A stretch of DNA of 19,931 nt from Planctomycetaceae bacterium. Lineage in GTDB: Bacteria; Planctomycetota; Planctomycetia; Planctomycetales; Planctomycetaceae. Shown here one piece after another: positions 9,992 through 16,774 of this stretch. The translations under genes and the position numbers were made by a program. How positions within the stretch are numbered: position 1 is the stretch's first letter; every line of letters starts with the position of its first letter. The stretch covers positions 1 to 19,931 of the forward strand of contig DOCI01000013.1 in assembly GCA_003503535.1 (NCBI GenBank). The letters run 5' to 3'. The notes beneath the pieces are model-generated. The model did not search any database. It was not told the DNA's origin and worked only from the letters and a program-made list of their open reading frames with translations.

Positions 9992-10075
9992 GGGAGCGGG
10001 GGCGCTCCACTTTTGCGGAAGCCCCCGGAAGTTCAACATTTCGGGGGCTTCTCTTCGAGAGTGCCCCCGCCACCC
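9992..10075 (+). repeat. Nested GC-rich palindrome downstream of sulfatase 2 (copy B)
   Basis: The outer arms are 9992-10003 (GGGAGCGGGGGC) and 10063-10075 (GCCCCCGCCACCC), imperfect by one gap and one mismatch. The inner hairpin is GAAGCCCCCG (10018-10027) with CGGGGGCTTC (10042-10051), identical to the inner stem of copy A at 52-136. The arm following the inner stem (CTCTTCGAGAG-like) is also shared with copy A, differing at one base, while the loop and the other shoulder differ. It starts 25 bases past the stop codon of sulfatase 2, in the same orientation relative to the gene as copy A, and is probably a terminator or 3'-end stabiliser. Confidence 0.75.
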
Positions 10076-10154
10076 AAGTTATATCTGACGTTTTGCAAAA
10101 CGCTGGAATTCAAAACGAATGAGAAGTCAGCGTATGAAATATCGAGAGTATCTT

Positions 10155-10356
10155 AACCCGACGCGTCAGCGAGGGGACGGCTTCCGATTAATAATTCGGT
10201 TCACTCTAAAACCAGTTGGCTACTGTTATTTCACGTGAAAAATTGAACGGTGAAGAGTAAACTCTGGTTGTATATCCATTCGTTTAGTCGGGTTGTCAAA
10301 GACCATATCCAGCAGATTATCAAATCCACACGGGCCCCTCGCTGATGCGTCGGGTT
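10155..10356. repeat. 22-bp inverted repeat flanking 158 bases (MITE-like or REP-like)
   Basis: The left arm (10155-10176) begins AACCCGACGCGTCAGCGAG. The right arm (10335-10356) is its reverse complement with one mismatch (GATG for GACG). A partial extra copy, GTCGGGTTGTCA, lies at about 10288-10299. The 158-base spacer is AT-rich compared with the arms and includes the perfect 12-base palindrome TTTCACGTGAAA (10229-10240). There is no open frame for a transposase and no obvious target-site duplication. It may be a non-autonomous mobile element or two REP-like units in opposite orientation. Confidence 0.65.
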
Positions 10357-10461
10357 GTGATTTATTGAAATTTGCAAAACTTCAGTTAAATATTTAATTT
10401 TTTAGCTTTATTGGCCTTATCCAAGCTTATAAAAACAGTGCTCTGATTACTGATATCTTTT

Positions 10462-12249
10462 ATGCCGAAACGTTCTCATACTCACTGGTCAAAATCTTCG
10501 ATGGAACCCGTTCCAGGCGACATGGCAGACGCGGCGATGTTGTTGGAACTGAATCGGGAATTGACTGAGTTGCTTTCTGAACTCGTGGATCGGACCGACT
10601 CGGAACTGCTGCATGAATGCTTGACGATCCTGCAAAGGCATCTCGGAGTTCAAGCCGTTGGGCTCTATGATTTCGATAGCGAATGGAAACTGACGGAAGG
10701 CGTCGGCGGCCGCTCACTTGTTCCGCTGGCAGCCAATTATTTTGAAGAGGTGCTCGAACGAAACCAAACGTTGTATCTGTCGGATGAACCTGCACAAGGC
10801 TGGGGACAGTTTTTGCTCCCTTTTTCCTCAGCAGAAGATCGACTCGATTCCATTGTACTCCGGCTCGTCGGACGAAAATTGCTTTGGGAGGATCTCCCTA
10901 CCATTGAAGCGGTTCGTGATCTTTTCTCCGCCTTTTTGCAACTTGTGATTCGAAATCAGCAAAAGCACCAGCAACTTGATTTGAGGCTTGAACTGGAGAA
11001 ACATGCACATGAATGGAGTAACGCTTCCACGGTCTCTCAACTTCTGGAGATGCTCGCCGATCAATTGCAAGAAACATTTGGATTCAACCATCTGAGAGTC
11101 GAATTTGATTCTGAAGGTTCCACTCAAGTTGACGAGCATGATGAACGGGAAGTCCTCTGGCGAAGTCCAGCGATTTCCAAGAACTCACCACTTCACCTGA
11201 AGATCGATCGTCCCGCATCAGGAGGACAAACTCCCGGGCAGATGGACTGGAAAGTCCTTGATGTATTCCTGACTCATCAATTTATTCCTCTCCTAAGAAA
11301 TTTCCAGAAGAAAGATCTGGAGCAGCGTGCCCTCAAACAGCAACAGGATTGCAGGCCACTCATTGGCAACAGCGATACAATTTCATTTGTGCATAATGAG
11401 GCGAGCAGTTTAATCAAAGGGGAATACCCGCTCTGGATCTCCGGCCTGCAAGGTGTTGGCAAGCGGACCATCGCTCTGCATCTGGCCAGAATGCGAGAGG
11501 TTTCGCAAAGTTTGATTTCTGAATTTGAAGCAAGTAATTTAGAACAGAACTGGGCTTCATTTTCTGACGTGCTCAATCTCAGCATCAGCAGTCAATCACT
11601 CCTGCTCCGAAACGTCGATCGTCTCTCGGAAGTCATGCAAAGCCAACTTGTGGAACAACTGAAAACGATTGAAAATCAGTTCCAGTCTCACAATCCCTGC
11701 TGGCTGATTGTGATGTCTACTTCCGACTTGAATAAAGAGGTCGCAGCGGGAAATTTCCGGGAGGATCTGTTTCGCAGGTTTTCACTTTGTGCATTGCACA
11801 TTCCCCCGCTACGTCAACGGACGGACGATATTCTTCCTCTGGCAGAATACTTTCTCCGTGAGTCATTCCAGAATTCGGGGAAAAAAACTCCAGAATTGTC
11901 AGCCGATGCCTGCGAATTGTTACTGCAATATCGCTGGCCGGGAAATGCAGCGGAGTTGCGGTCTGTGATTCAACGACTGACCTGGCAGGGAGTTGGACCT
12001 GTTGTGGCCTCTGCGGATTTGTTTATTGAATTGCAGGTGCCGCAAAAACTTGATTCCGAATCCGAAGATGCAACACTGGCTGATGCGACATTGGATTTTC
12101 AGCGAGCCTACATCCGGGCAGCTATTTCAAAATCGGAAGGAAATATGACCGAAGCGGCAAAACTTCTGGGACTGCACCGGACAAACTTCTATCGCAAAAT
12201 CAACCAGTTGCGCATCGGAGATGCAGAGGAAACTCAGCAAGAGGACTGA
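10462..12249 (+). CDS. NtrC-like transcription regulator with degenerate AAA+ domain and Fis-type DNA-binding domain
   Basis: A 595-residue protein. The N-terminal half looks like two GAF-like sensor domains (about 40-165 and 190-285), based on fold pattern only. The AAA+ core begins near 300, with Walker A GLQGVGKR (328-335), the R-finger region FREDLFRRF (432-440), the sensor-type PPLRQRTDDILPLAEYF (448-464) and RWPGNAAELR (491-500). A Fis-type helix-turn-helix closes the protein (about 546-583, EGNMTEAAKLLGLHRTNFYRKI). The GAFTGA loop that contacts sigma-54 is missing: the stretch between Walker A and B is shortened, and Walker B reads SLLLRNVDR (379-387) without the catalytic Asp-Glu. It therefore resembles sigma-54-independent relatives and probably binds DNA without remodelling RNA polymerase. 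It stands alone, with no kinase or response-receiver partner adjacent, and its targets are unknown. Confidence 0.85.
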   Translation: MPKRSHTHWSKSSMEPVPGDMADAAMLLELNRELTELLSELVDRTDSELLHECLTILQRHLGVQAVGLYDFDSEWKLTEGVGGRSLVPLAANYFEEVLERNQTLYLSDEPAQGWGQFLLPFSSAEDRLDSIVLRLVGRKLLWEDLPTIEAVRDLFSAFLQLVIRNQQKHQQLDLRLELEKHAHEWSNASTVSQLLEMLADQLQETFGFNHLRVEFDSEGSTQVDEHDEREVLWRSPAISKNSPLHLKIDRPASGGQTPGQMDWKVLDVFLTHQFIPLLRNFQKKDLEQRALKQQQDCRPLIGNSDTISFVHNEASSLIKGEYPLWISGLQGVGKRTIALHLARMREVSQSLISEFEASNLEQNWASFSDVLNLSISSQSLLLRNVDRLSEVMQSQLVEQLKTIENQFQSHNPCWLIVMSTSDLNKEVAAGNFREDLFRRFSLCALHIPPLRQRTDDILPLAEYFLRESFQNSGKKTPELSADACELLLQYRWPGNAAELRSVIQRLTWQGVGPVVASADLFIELQVPQKLDSESEDATLADATLDFQRAYIRAAISKSEGNMTEAAKLLGLHRTNFYRKINQLRIGDAEETQQED

Positions 12250-12309
12250 CTAGTCGCAAGCACTCCCTGACCTGACCGAGAGTCAACTTTGAATTCCAGC
12301 CATGGCAGA

Positions 12310-12618
12310 TCAATCCCCGCGGATTTCAGTCTCCTGATCGGTTGCAGAGGGATCGGCCTCTTCAGAAATCGTTCCTTCTGGTGTCAATCGGGTCACAGCA
12401 TCTGGTGAAATATTCCTTAGCAATGTAAACATCACTACAAACACGATCATCACCAGCCCAAACGAGATCAAGCCAAAGACCAGCTTATCCATCGATTTGG
12501 ACGGTGGATTGACGACGCTCATTTTATCAGAGGAATATGCCCCATGCTGCGTGCTGTCCGGTGGAACAGTATGGCGTGGGGGACGTCCATATTCATCAGA
12601 GGCAAAGGGGTTGCTCAT
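12310..12618 (-). CDS. Small single-pass membrane protein of unknown function
   Basis: A 102-residue protein. It starts MSNPFASDEYGRPP, an opening I associate with short planctomycete membrane proteins (from memory). A polar, Pro/Ser-rich N-terminal half is followed by one membrane helix at about residues 43-67 (KLVFGLISFGLVMIVFVVMFTLL), then an acidic tail ending in TDQETEIRGD. There are no catalytic motifs. The ATG at 12618 was preferred to a TTG at 12636; neither has a Shine-Dalgarno site. It is convergent with the regulator gene (60-base gap) and divergent from the DUF58 gene. Confidence 0.65.
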   Translation of the reverse strand: MSNPFASDEYGRPPRHTVPPDSTQHGAYSSDKMSVVNPPSKSMDKLVFGLISFGLVMIVFVVMFTLLRNISPDAVTRLTPEGTISEEADPSATDQETEIRGD

Positions 12619-12971
12619 GGAGGCTAACACTGGCAACAGGACAACTCAAATATTGTCCCACTTCCTAATAAGGGTAATGGCAGGCAGAGTTCATTATCAT
12701 TCTAAAGTCAATTTCTGAAACATGAGAATAAAAAGAATGCAAAGTCAAATCAAGTTTTTTTGAAATAAAGTTCACATTCACAAAGCTTCCCTCATTAATA
12801 TTAATACTTACTTATTCAACAATGCCCTGCAAAATTACGCCGAGTCCCTTTGCCCGAGCCAATCTTTATGAGAGAATTGCGAAAACTTTGTGCCTACAGG
12901 TTCAGGGATTTTCTATATCGAGTTATAGAATTCTGTCCACATGGAATTCGAACCATTGAAATAAATTTGCT
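12619..12971. other. AT-rich divergent intergenic region before the DUF58 gene
   Basis: The region holds no gene. It is markedly AT-rich and should contain the promoters of the two flanking divergent genes. It includes a 12-base palindrome ATTAATATTAAT (12794-12805) and two GAATTC sites spaced 10 bases apart in 12929-12950. No confident -35/-10 pair was found, and no Shine-Dalgarno site precedes ATG 12972. Confidence 0.4.
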
Positions 12972-14405
12972 ATGTCTGTTTCCGAGACCAATTCCCGATA
13001 TCTGATCGTTGCTGCCTGGGGCGCGATGATTCTTGGAATGGGGATTCTGCTTACGGAACTGGCCACCGGTATTTTGAATCGCACCCTGTGGTGGCCTTTC
13101 ATGTGGCTGGCCTATCTGTTCATGCTCCTGACTTCCGTCTGGGGGATGAAAACACTCCTCGAGCTGCAGGGGCAATCTGAATGGGAGCGGAATGATCACC
13201 TGCCTCTTCGTAAAAAATCCCGCAAAAATTCTCCGGCAAAAAACCTCTGGAAACTGCCCATCGAAGGTCAGATGTATCTGCTCATGGCGATCATCATGTT
13301 ACTGGGAGCGTTATTCGGGAAGACTAACACTCTGATGCTGATCTTCGCGTTGATGGCTGGACCTTTCATTGTCAACGGTGGCGTTTCGTTTGCCATGACT
13401 CGCCGTCTGCAAATCCAAAGGCATCTTCCCGAACGGATTATGGCTGGTGAAACCGTCTCTATTGACATCTGTCTGGAAAACCGAAAACGGATTCTTTCCT
13501 GTTGCCTCGTCACTGTCGAAGATCGCATCATTGGGCCGCGGGAAATGCTCAATGGAAAATTAATCTTCGCACAGGTTCCAGCACGACAATCCCGTACCGG
13601 TCGCTATCAGGCTCGCTTTGTTCAAAGGGGACGCTACCGTTTAGGCCCTACGCGAATTGTTTCTCGTTTCCCTCTCGGCATCGTCGAACGGGGACGGCAA
13701 ATGGAAACTTACGACGACCTGCTCGTTTACCCACGCATCGGTCACATCGCAGCCTGGTGGAAACGTCGAATTTCCGATGGCCAGGAATCGAGCAGAACAG
13801 CCCGAGGTCGATCCGGCGCTCATCAGGATGAGTTTCATCGCATTCGAGAGTATCGCCCCGGCGACGAATTACGCTCGATCCACTGGAAAACGACGGCTCG
13901 TCGCAATGAATTAATGGTTCGAGAATATCGACAAAACCGAGACCGCCGTCTCCTGCTGATTCTCGACCTGTGGACGAAAGACGCAAAACCCGGTCAGGAT
14001 ATTTTCAATCGGGAAGTCGTCGAAAATGCAGCCTCGTTAGCGGCGACTATTGGCTGGGGACACATTCAGGAGTGCGGCCCGCAACAACTCGATTTCGTCT
14101 GCTTTGGAGCAGAACGGACCGAATGGATTCGTGGATCACGCACCGATCAGATGCACGGCTGGCTCGATCAACTTGCCTTAGCAGAACCGGGCATGAAATT
14201 CTCGCCCGCTGATATTCAGGAGGAAATCCTCCAACGTCAATCCGGCACAACACGATGTGTGCTGCTCACAACACGCAAAGAAAAAGATTACCGTCTCGTC
14301 ACGTCCACGGGCGGATCAGAATCGATGATGAGCCAGAATGTGATGATCGTTGAAGCGACACCGGAAAAAACGGCCGAGTTTTTTCAGTTAGAAACGACTT
14401 CCTAA
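12972..14405 (+). CDS. DUF58 membrane protein with vWA-like C-terminal region
   Basis: A 477-residue protein. Four hydrophobic segments lie near the N-terminus (about 10-30, 40-60, 102-115 and 119-138), with a basic, Lys/Arg-rich linker at 79-95. A beta-rich region (about 145-285) then leads to the DUF58 signature EFHRIREYRPGDELRSIHWK (287-306), followed by TTARRNELMVREYRQNRDRR and a von Willebrand factor A-like start LLLILDLW (327-334). DUF58 proteins usually sit beside MoxR AAA+ ATPase genes and take part in assembly or maturation of envelope or metal-dependent proteins. Here no MoxR, transglutaminase or other vWA gene is adjacent: upstream is a divergent small membrane protein, downstream a convergent SIS gene. 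Function is therefore not assigned beyond the family. Confidence 0.88.
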   Translation: MSVSETNSRYLIVAAWGAMILGMGILLTELATGILNRTLWWPFMWLAYLFMLLTSVWGMKTLLELQGQSEWERNDHLPLRKKSRKNSPAKNLWKLPIEGQMYLLMAIIMLLGALFGKTNTLMLIFALMAGPFIVNGGVSFAMTRRLQIQRHLPERIMAGETVSIDICLENRKRILSCCLVTVEDRIIGPREMLNGKLIFAQVPARQSRTGRYQARFVQRGRYRLGPTRIVSRFPLGIVERGRQMETYDDLLVYPRIGHIAAWWKRRISDGQESSRTARGRSGAHQDEFHRIREYRPGDELRSIHWKTTARRNELMVREYRQNRDRRLLLILDLWTKDAKPGQDIFNREVVENAASLAATIGWGHIQECGPQQLDFVCFGAERTEWIRGSRTDQMHGWLDQLALAEPGMKFSPADIQEEILQRQSGTTRCVLLTTRKEKDYRLVTSTGGSESMMSQNVMIVEATPEKTAEFFQLETTS

Positions 14406-14414
14406 ACCTTCATC

Positions 14415-14528
14415 AGGCGAACCGAGCCAGTCATGGCTCGGGTGGGTTCGAGTCATCCCCAAAATACAAATTGAACAATCGCACAATGATCATGAGAAAA
14501 CCCGAGTCATTACTGACTCGGCTCGCCT
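14415..14528. terminator. Two-hairpin palindrome between convergent DUF58 and SIS genes
   Basis: An outer stem, AGGCGA (14415-14420) with TCGCCT (14523-14528), encloses two perfect 8-bp hairpins with 4-base loops: CCGAGCCA-GTCA-TGGCTCGG (14422-14441) and CCGAGTCA-TTAC-TGACTCGG (14502-14521). The two hairpins resemble each other at 6 of 8 stem positions and sit one base inside the outer stem. It fills the 135-base gap between two convergent stop codons, so a bidirectional terminator is likely. The architecture also matches a dispersed palindromic repeat. Confidence 0.6.
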
Positions 14529-14540
14529 CAATCTCATGAC

Positions 14541-15188
14541 TTACGCAGCCTTACGCAATGGCAATGTCTGAGGTGCAGATTTGCTATCATAACGTCCGAC
14601 ACTGTTGATTTTCGCATGCACATCATTCAGCACCCAGTGGAAAGCGAGCATGTGGACGGATTCGACCATCCCCATGTCATCCAGCGGAACGTGCAGTTCG
14701 TGCTGAGCCGATTCGCTCAGTTTTCCGCCCGTGTATCCAGTGATACCCCAGGTAGTGATCTGATGGCGATTTGACCATTCCACCGCCTTAAGAATATTCG
14801 GACTGTTTCCACTGCCGCTGATCGCAATCAGCAAATCGCCCGGCTTAGCGAAGTTTTTGAGTTGTTCGACGAAAATCCGATCGAAGCCTTCATCGTTGCC
14901 CCAAGCCAGAATGTAGGGGGTATTGTCGGTCAGACTCATCACTCGAAGACGTTTGACGTCATCGTTCTCGAAGTCTTTAGGATCGAGCGTACTTTTGCCA
15001 AGGTCTTCACAAAAGTGAGACGAATTCGAGCCACTGCCGCCGTTGCCGCAGATGAAAACGGTCGTTCCCTGCTCGTAACATTGATAAATCGCATCACTCA
15101 AACCGACAATTTGAGAGGCATCGAGTTGTTTCAGCAACTCGCCAAAACGATTCATATAAGCTTCAACATTCAATTCCGTACCGAGCAT
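14541..15188 (-). CDS. SIS-domain protein, GmhA/DiaA-like (phosphoheptose isomerase family)
   Basis: A 215-residue cytoplasmic sugar-phosphate isomerase or binding protein. [20 protein letters not shown] (44-63) matches the GmhA N-terminal motif, including Glu61 at the catalytic position. SLTDN (85-89), [10 protein letters not shown] (97-106) and [13 protein letters not shown] (123-135) are the usual phosphosugar-binding motifs. The C-terminal [15 protein letters not shown] places His184 where the catalytic His of E. coli GmhA lies, but Glu176 replaces the usual Gln. Phosphoheptose isomerase activity is possible, but no heptose-pathway genes are nearby, so a DiaA-like or other sugar-phosphate role is also open. 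A strong GGAAGGAG lies 8 bases before the ATG. It lies 166 bases downstream of the NfeD-like gene on the same strand. Confidence 0.85.
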   Translation of the reverse strand: MLGTELNVEAYMNRFGELLKQLDASQIVGLSDAIYQCYEQGTTVFICGNGGSGSNSSHFCEDLGKSTLDPKDFENDDVKRLRVMSLTDNTPYILAWGNDEGFDRIFVEQLKNFAKPGDLLIAISGSGNSPNILKAVEWSNRHQITTWGITGYTGGKLSESAQHELHVPLDDMGMVESVHMLAFHWVLNDVHAKINSVGRYDSKSAPQTLPLRKAA

Positions 15189-15354
15189 AACTGCGACTCC
15201 TTCCGCAGGGCCAAAGAATCGAGGCTGTAAACCGTTGTGGTGTCAGGACTTAACCTCAATTCTGTCGATCTTTGATTTCAGTATCCAGAACTGTAATCGA
15301 TCTGGAAAAACAGGCCTAGATGAGTTTGGTGTTGTAAGATCGACAATAAAGAAT

Positions 15355-15987
15355 TTAAACATTCCCAACCAGCAGGAAGAACCAGGAAATAAGTCCACCA
15401 GTGAGTGTGCCTGCGAACAGACAAAGTGCGGAAAGAGGAAATCCCAGATCCGAAGTGACAGCGATCAGTACACCGAGCATTGTAAATGCAACGCATGTGG
15501 CCGCTATCCACTCCGCTTGAGTCTGATGATTTTCGCGAGGAGCCGCGACTTCAGCCGGCATGGCGACGAACCTTTGCAGAATTCGACCAGAAATCCCTCC
15601 CGCAACAGGTAAAAAGAAGGCAGATAATGTCAATGGTTCGCCTGAAATGAGAGCGTAGCCAATTATCAAAACCCCAAATATTACACCGCAAAGTGTGTAG
15701 TTGACTTTCTCCACCCAGCTCGAAGGATATTCCAGAGGAGTTATCTCTGAGACTTTAGATTCAGCCAAAAGCTCCCCCTGATTAGTGATCTCAAACTCAC
15801 TTTCATCGAATGCTCTCACGATGGGGCATTGAGATTCTCCTCCCGCGATGACGACTTTCGTATCGGAATCAATCCAATTCCCTTCGGATCGTGCCTCGAA
15901 AATCTTTTGATTCACCTCGATTTTTCCTGCCGGTTTCAGTGATCCAACAGTTTTTCCCGTGTCACCAATTCGTAACGGATTATCCAT
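15355..15987 (-). CDS. NfeD-like membrane protein with the OB-fold domain placed first
   Basis: A 210-residue protein. Residues 1-59 (IGDTGKTVGSLKPAGKIEVN, then EARSEGNWIDSDTKVVIAGG) match the OB-fold seen at the C-terminus of NfeD proteins: the G-x-T-L-x-P-x-G-x-x-x-x pattern, then the E-G-x-x-I-x-x-G/D-x-x-V-x-V pattern. After a linker come four likely membrane helices at about 96-114, 118-136, 160-178 and 184-207. In ordinary NfeD proteins the helices come before the OB-fold, so the order here is reversed. NfeD proteins work with stomatin-type membrane proteins in membrane quality control; no stomatin gene is in the window. AAAGGA lies 9 bases before the ATG. There is a poor match to any named family beyond the first domain. 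Confidence 0.7.
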   Translation of the reverse strand: MDNPLRIGDTGKTVGSLKPAGKIEVNQKIFEARSEGNWIDSDTKVVIAGGESQCPIVRAFDESEFEITNQGELLAESKVSEITPLEYPSSWVEKVNYTLCGVIFGVLIIGYALISGEPLTLSAFFLPVAGGISGRILQRFVAMPAEVAAPRENHQTQAEWIAATCVAFTMLGVLIAVTSDLGFPLSALCLFAGTLTGGLISWFFLLVGNV

Positions 15988-16077
15988 GAATTGAATTCCT
16001 TTACTTATACACTGAAATCATTAACAGTTCTGAGTGAATATCATCGCAGTGCCAGGTTCATTGATCACTCTGAACAT

Positions 16078-16085
16078 AAGGAGGT
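16078..16085 (+). promoter_or_regulatory. Ideal Shine-Dalgarno site upstream of the oxygenase
   Basis: AAGGAGGT is a full match to the 16S rRNA anti-Shine-Dalgarno and lies 6 bases before a GTG at 16092. It is the strongest such site in the window, yet no long gene starts there: the frame ends at 16136. See the short reading frame that follows. Confidence 0.6.
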
Positions 16086-16091
16086 CTAACG

Positions 16092-16136
16092 GTGTCGAAA
16101 CTATCGAGATGTCTACCAAATATTTATTTTGACTGA
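16092..16136 (+). CDS. Possible leader peptide (14 codons) upstream of the oxygenase
   Basis: Starting at GTG after AAGGAGGT, the frame encodes MSKLSRCLPNIYFD and stops at TGA (16134-16136). The stop is in the same frame as the oxygenase start at 16149, 12 bases on, and the oxygenase has no Shine-Dalgarno site of its own. It may be a leader peptide that couples translation to the oxygenase, an N-terminal extension interrupted by a nonsense codon, or chance. Confidence 0.3.
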   Translation: MSKLSRCLPNIYFD

Positions 16137-16148
16137 AATGACTTTAGC

Positions 16149-16700
16149 ATGCAGCGAATCGATCTGAAACGGGACTCTATTTTTCTCATCGAGGACTTCC
16201 TCACTCCAGAGGAATGCACCGATTATATTGCGCTCTCAGAATCGATCGGCTTTTCGGAAGCTCCCATCAGCACATCGTCCGGGCCTGAAATGCGCAAAGA
16301 CGTTCGGAATAATTCTCGAATCCTGCATACCGATGAAGAGCTCGCAGCTCGACTTTATGAAAGAGCAAAGCCGCTACTGGTCCCTACCTGGTTTAACCGG
16401 GAAATCATCGGATTCAATGAACGATTTCGATTTTATCGTTATGAATTCGGACAACGCTTTGCCCCTCATTATGACGGACGCTTTGACCGAAGTAACGGTG
16501 AGCGAAGTGAATTCTCATTTCTGATTTATCTGAACGATAACTATCAGGGAGGTTTGACACGTTTCTTTGAACCGGAGCGTCATTCCGTCTGGCCAAAAAC
16601 GGGCACGGCTCTGGTTTTCTATCATCGCCAACTTCATGAAGGAGCGATGCTGGAAAGCGGAATCAAATATGTATTGAGAACCGATGTGATGTACGCATGA
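16149..16700 (+). CDS. 2-oxoglutarate/Fe(II)-dependent oxygenase, prolyl 4-hydroxylase-like
   Basis: A 183-residue enzyme of the double-stranded beta-helix fold that uses Fe(II), O2 and 2-oxoglutarate to hydroxylate a substrate. The iron ligands are His107 and Asp109 (FAPHYDGRF) and His163 (QLHEGAML); Lys173 (GIKYVLR) is placed to bind 2-oxoglutarate. FEPERHSVWPKTGTALVFYH is the usual strand before the distal His. The closest family is the P4Hc prolyl 4-hydroxylase alpha-subunit type, and small stand-alone bacterial forms are known. The substrate, free or protein-bound, cannot be inferred. The ATG at 16149 has no Shine-Dalgarno site, and an in-frame TGA at 16134 blocks a simple N-terminal extension. 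The ADP-ribosylglycohydrolase gene follows 74 bases later on the same strand. Confidence 0.88.
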   Translation: MQRIDLKRDSIFLIEDFLTPEECTDYIALSESIGFSEAPISTSSGPEMRKDVRNNSRILHTDEELAARLYERAKPLLVPTWFNREIIGFNERFRFYRYEFGQRFAPHYDGRFDRSNGERSEFSFLIYLNDNYQGGLTRFFEPERHSVWPKTGTALVFYHRQLHEGAMLESGIKYVLRTDVMYA

Positions 16701-16774
16701 GAATGATTACAATACTTTCCATTTGAAATAGAAAATATCAATTCATTAACAAGTAGCACTAAAGCCACTTTAAC

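Larger units (their letters stand above)
9968..10461. other. Intergenic region rich in palindromes upstream of the regulator
   Basis: The region contains copy B of the sulfatase-associated palindrome, then the 22-bp inverted repeat at 10155-10356, then an AT-rich stretch (10360-10461) that should hold the promoter of the regulator gene. TTGAAA near 10365 with AAATAT 17 bases later is a weak promoter candidate. The TGG/TGC spacing of a sigma-54 promoter was not recognised. An open frame at 9974-10156 simply runs through the palindrome and is not credible as a gene. Confidence 0.45.

Noticed and set aside
14441..14460. GGTTCGAGTC, resembling the T-loop of a tRNA
   Set aside because: The flanking bases do not form a T-stem with CCAC-type complement, and there is no acceptor stem or anticodon arm. 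It is part of the two-hairpin palindrome.
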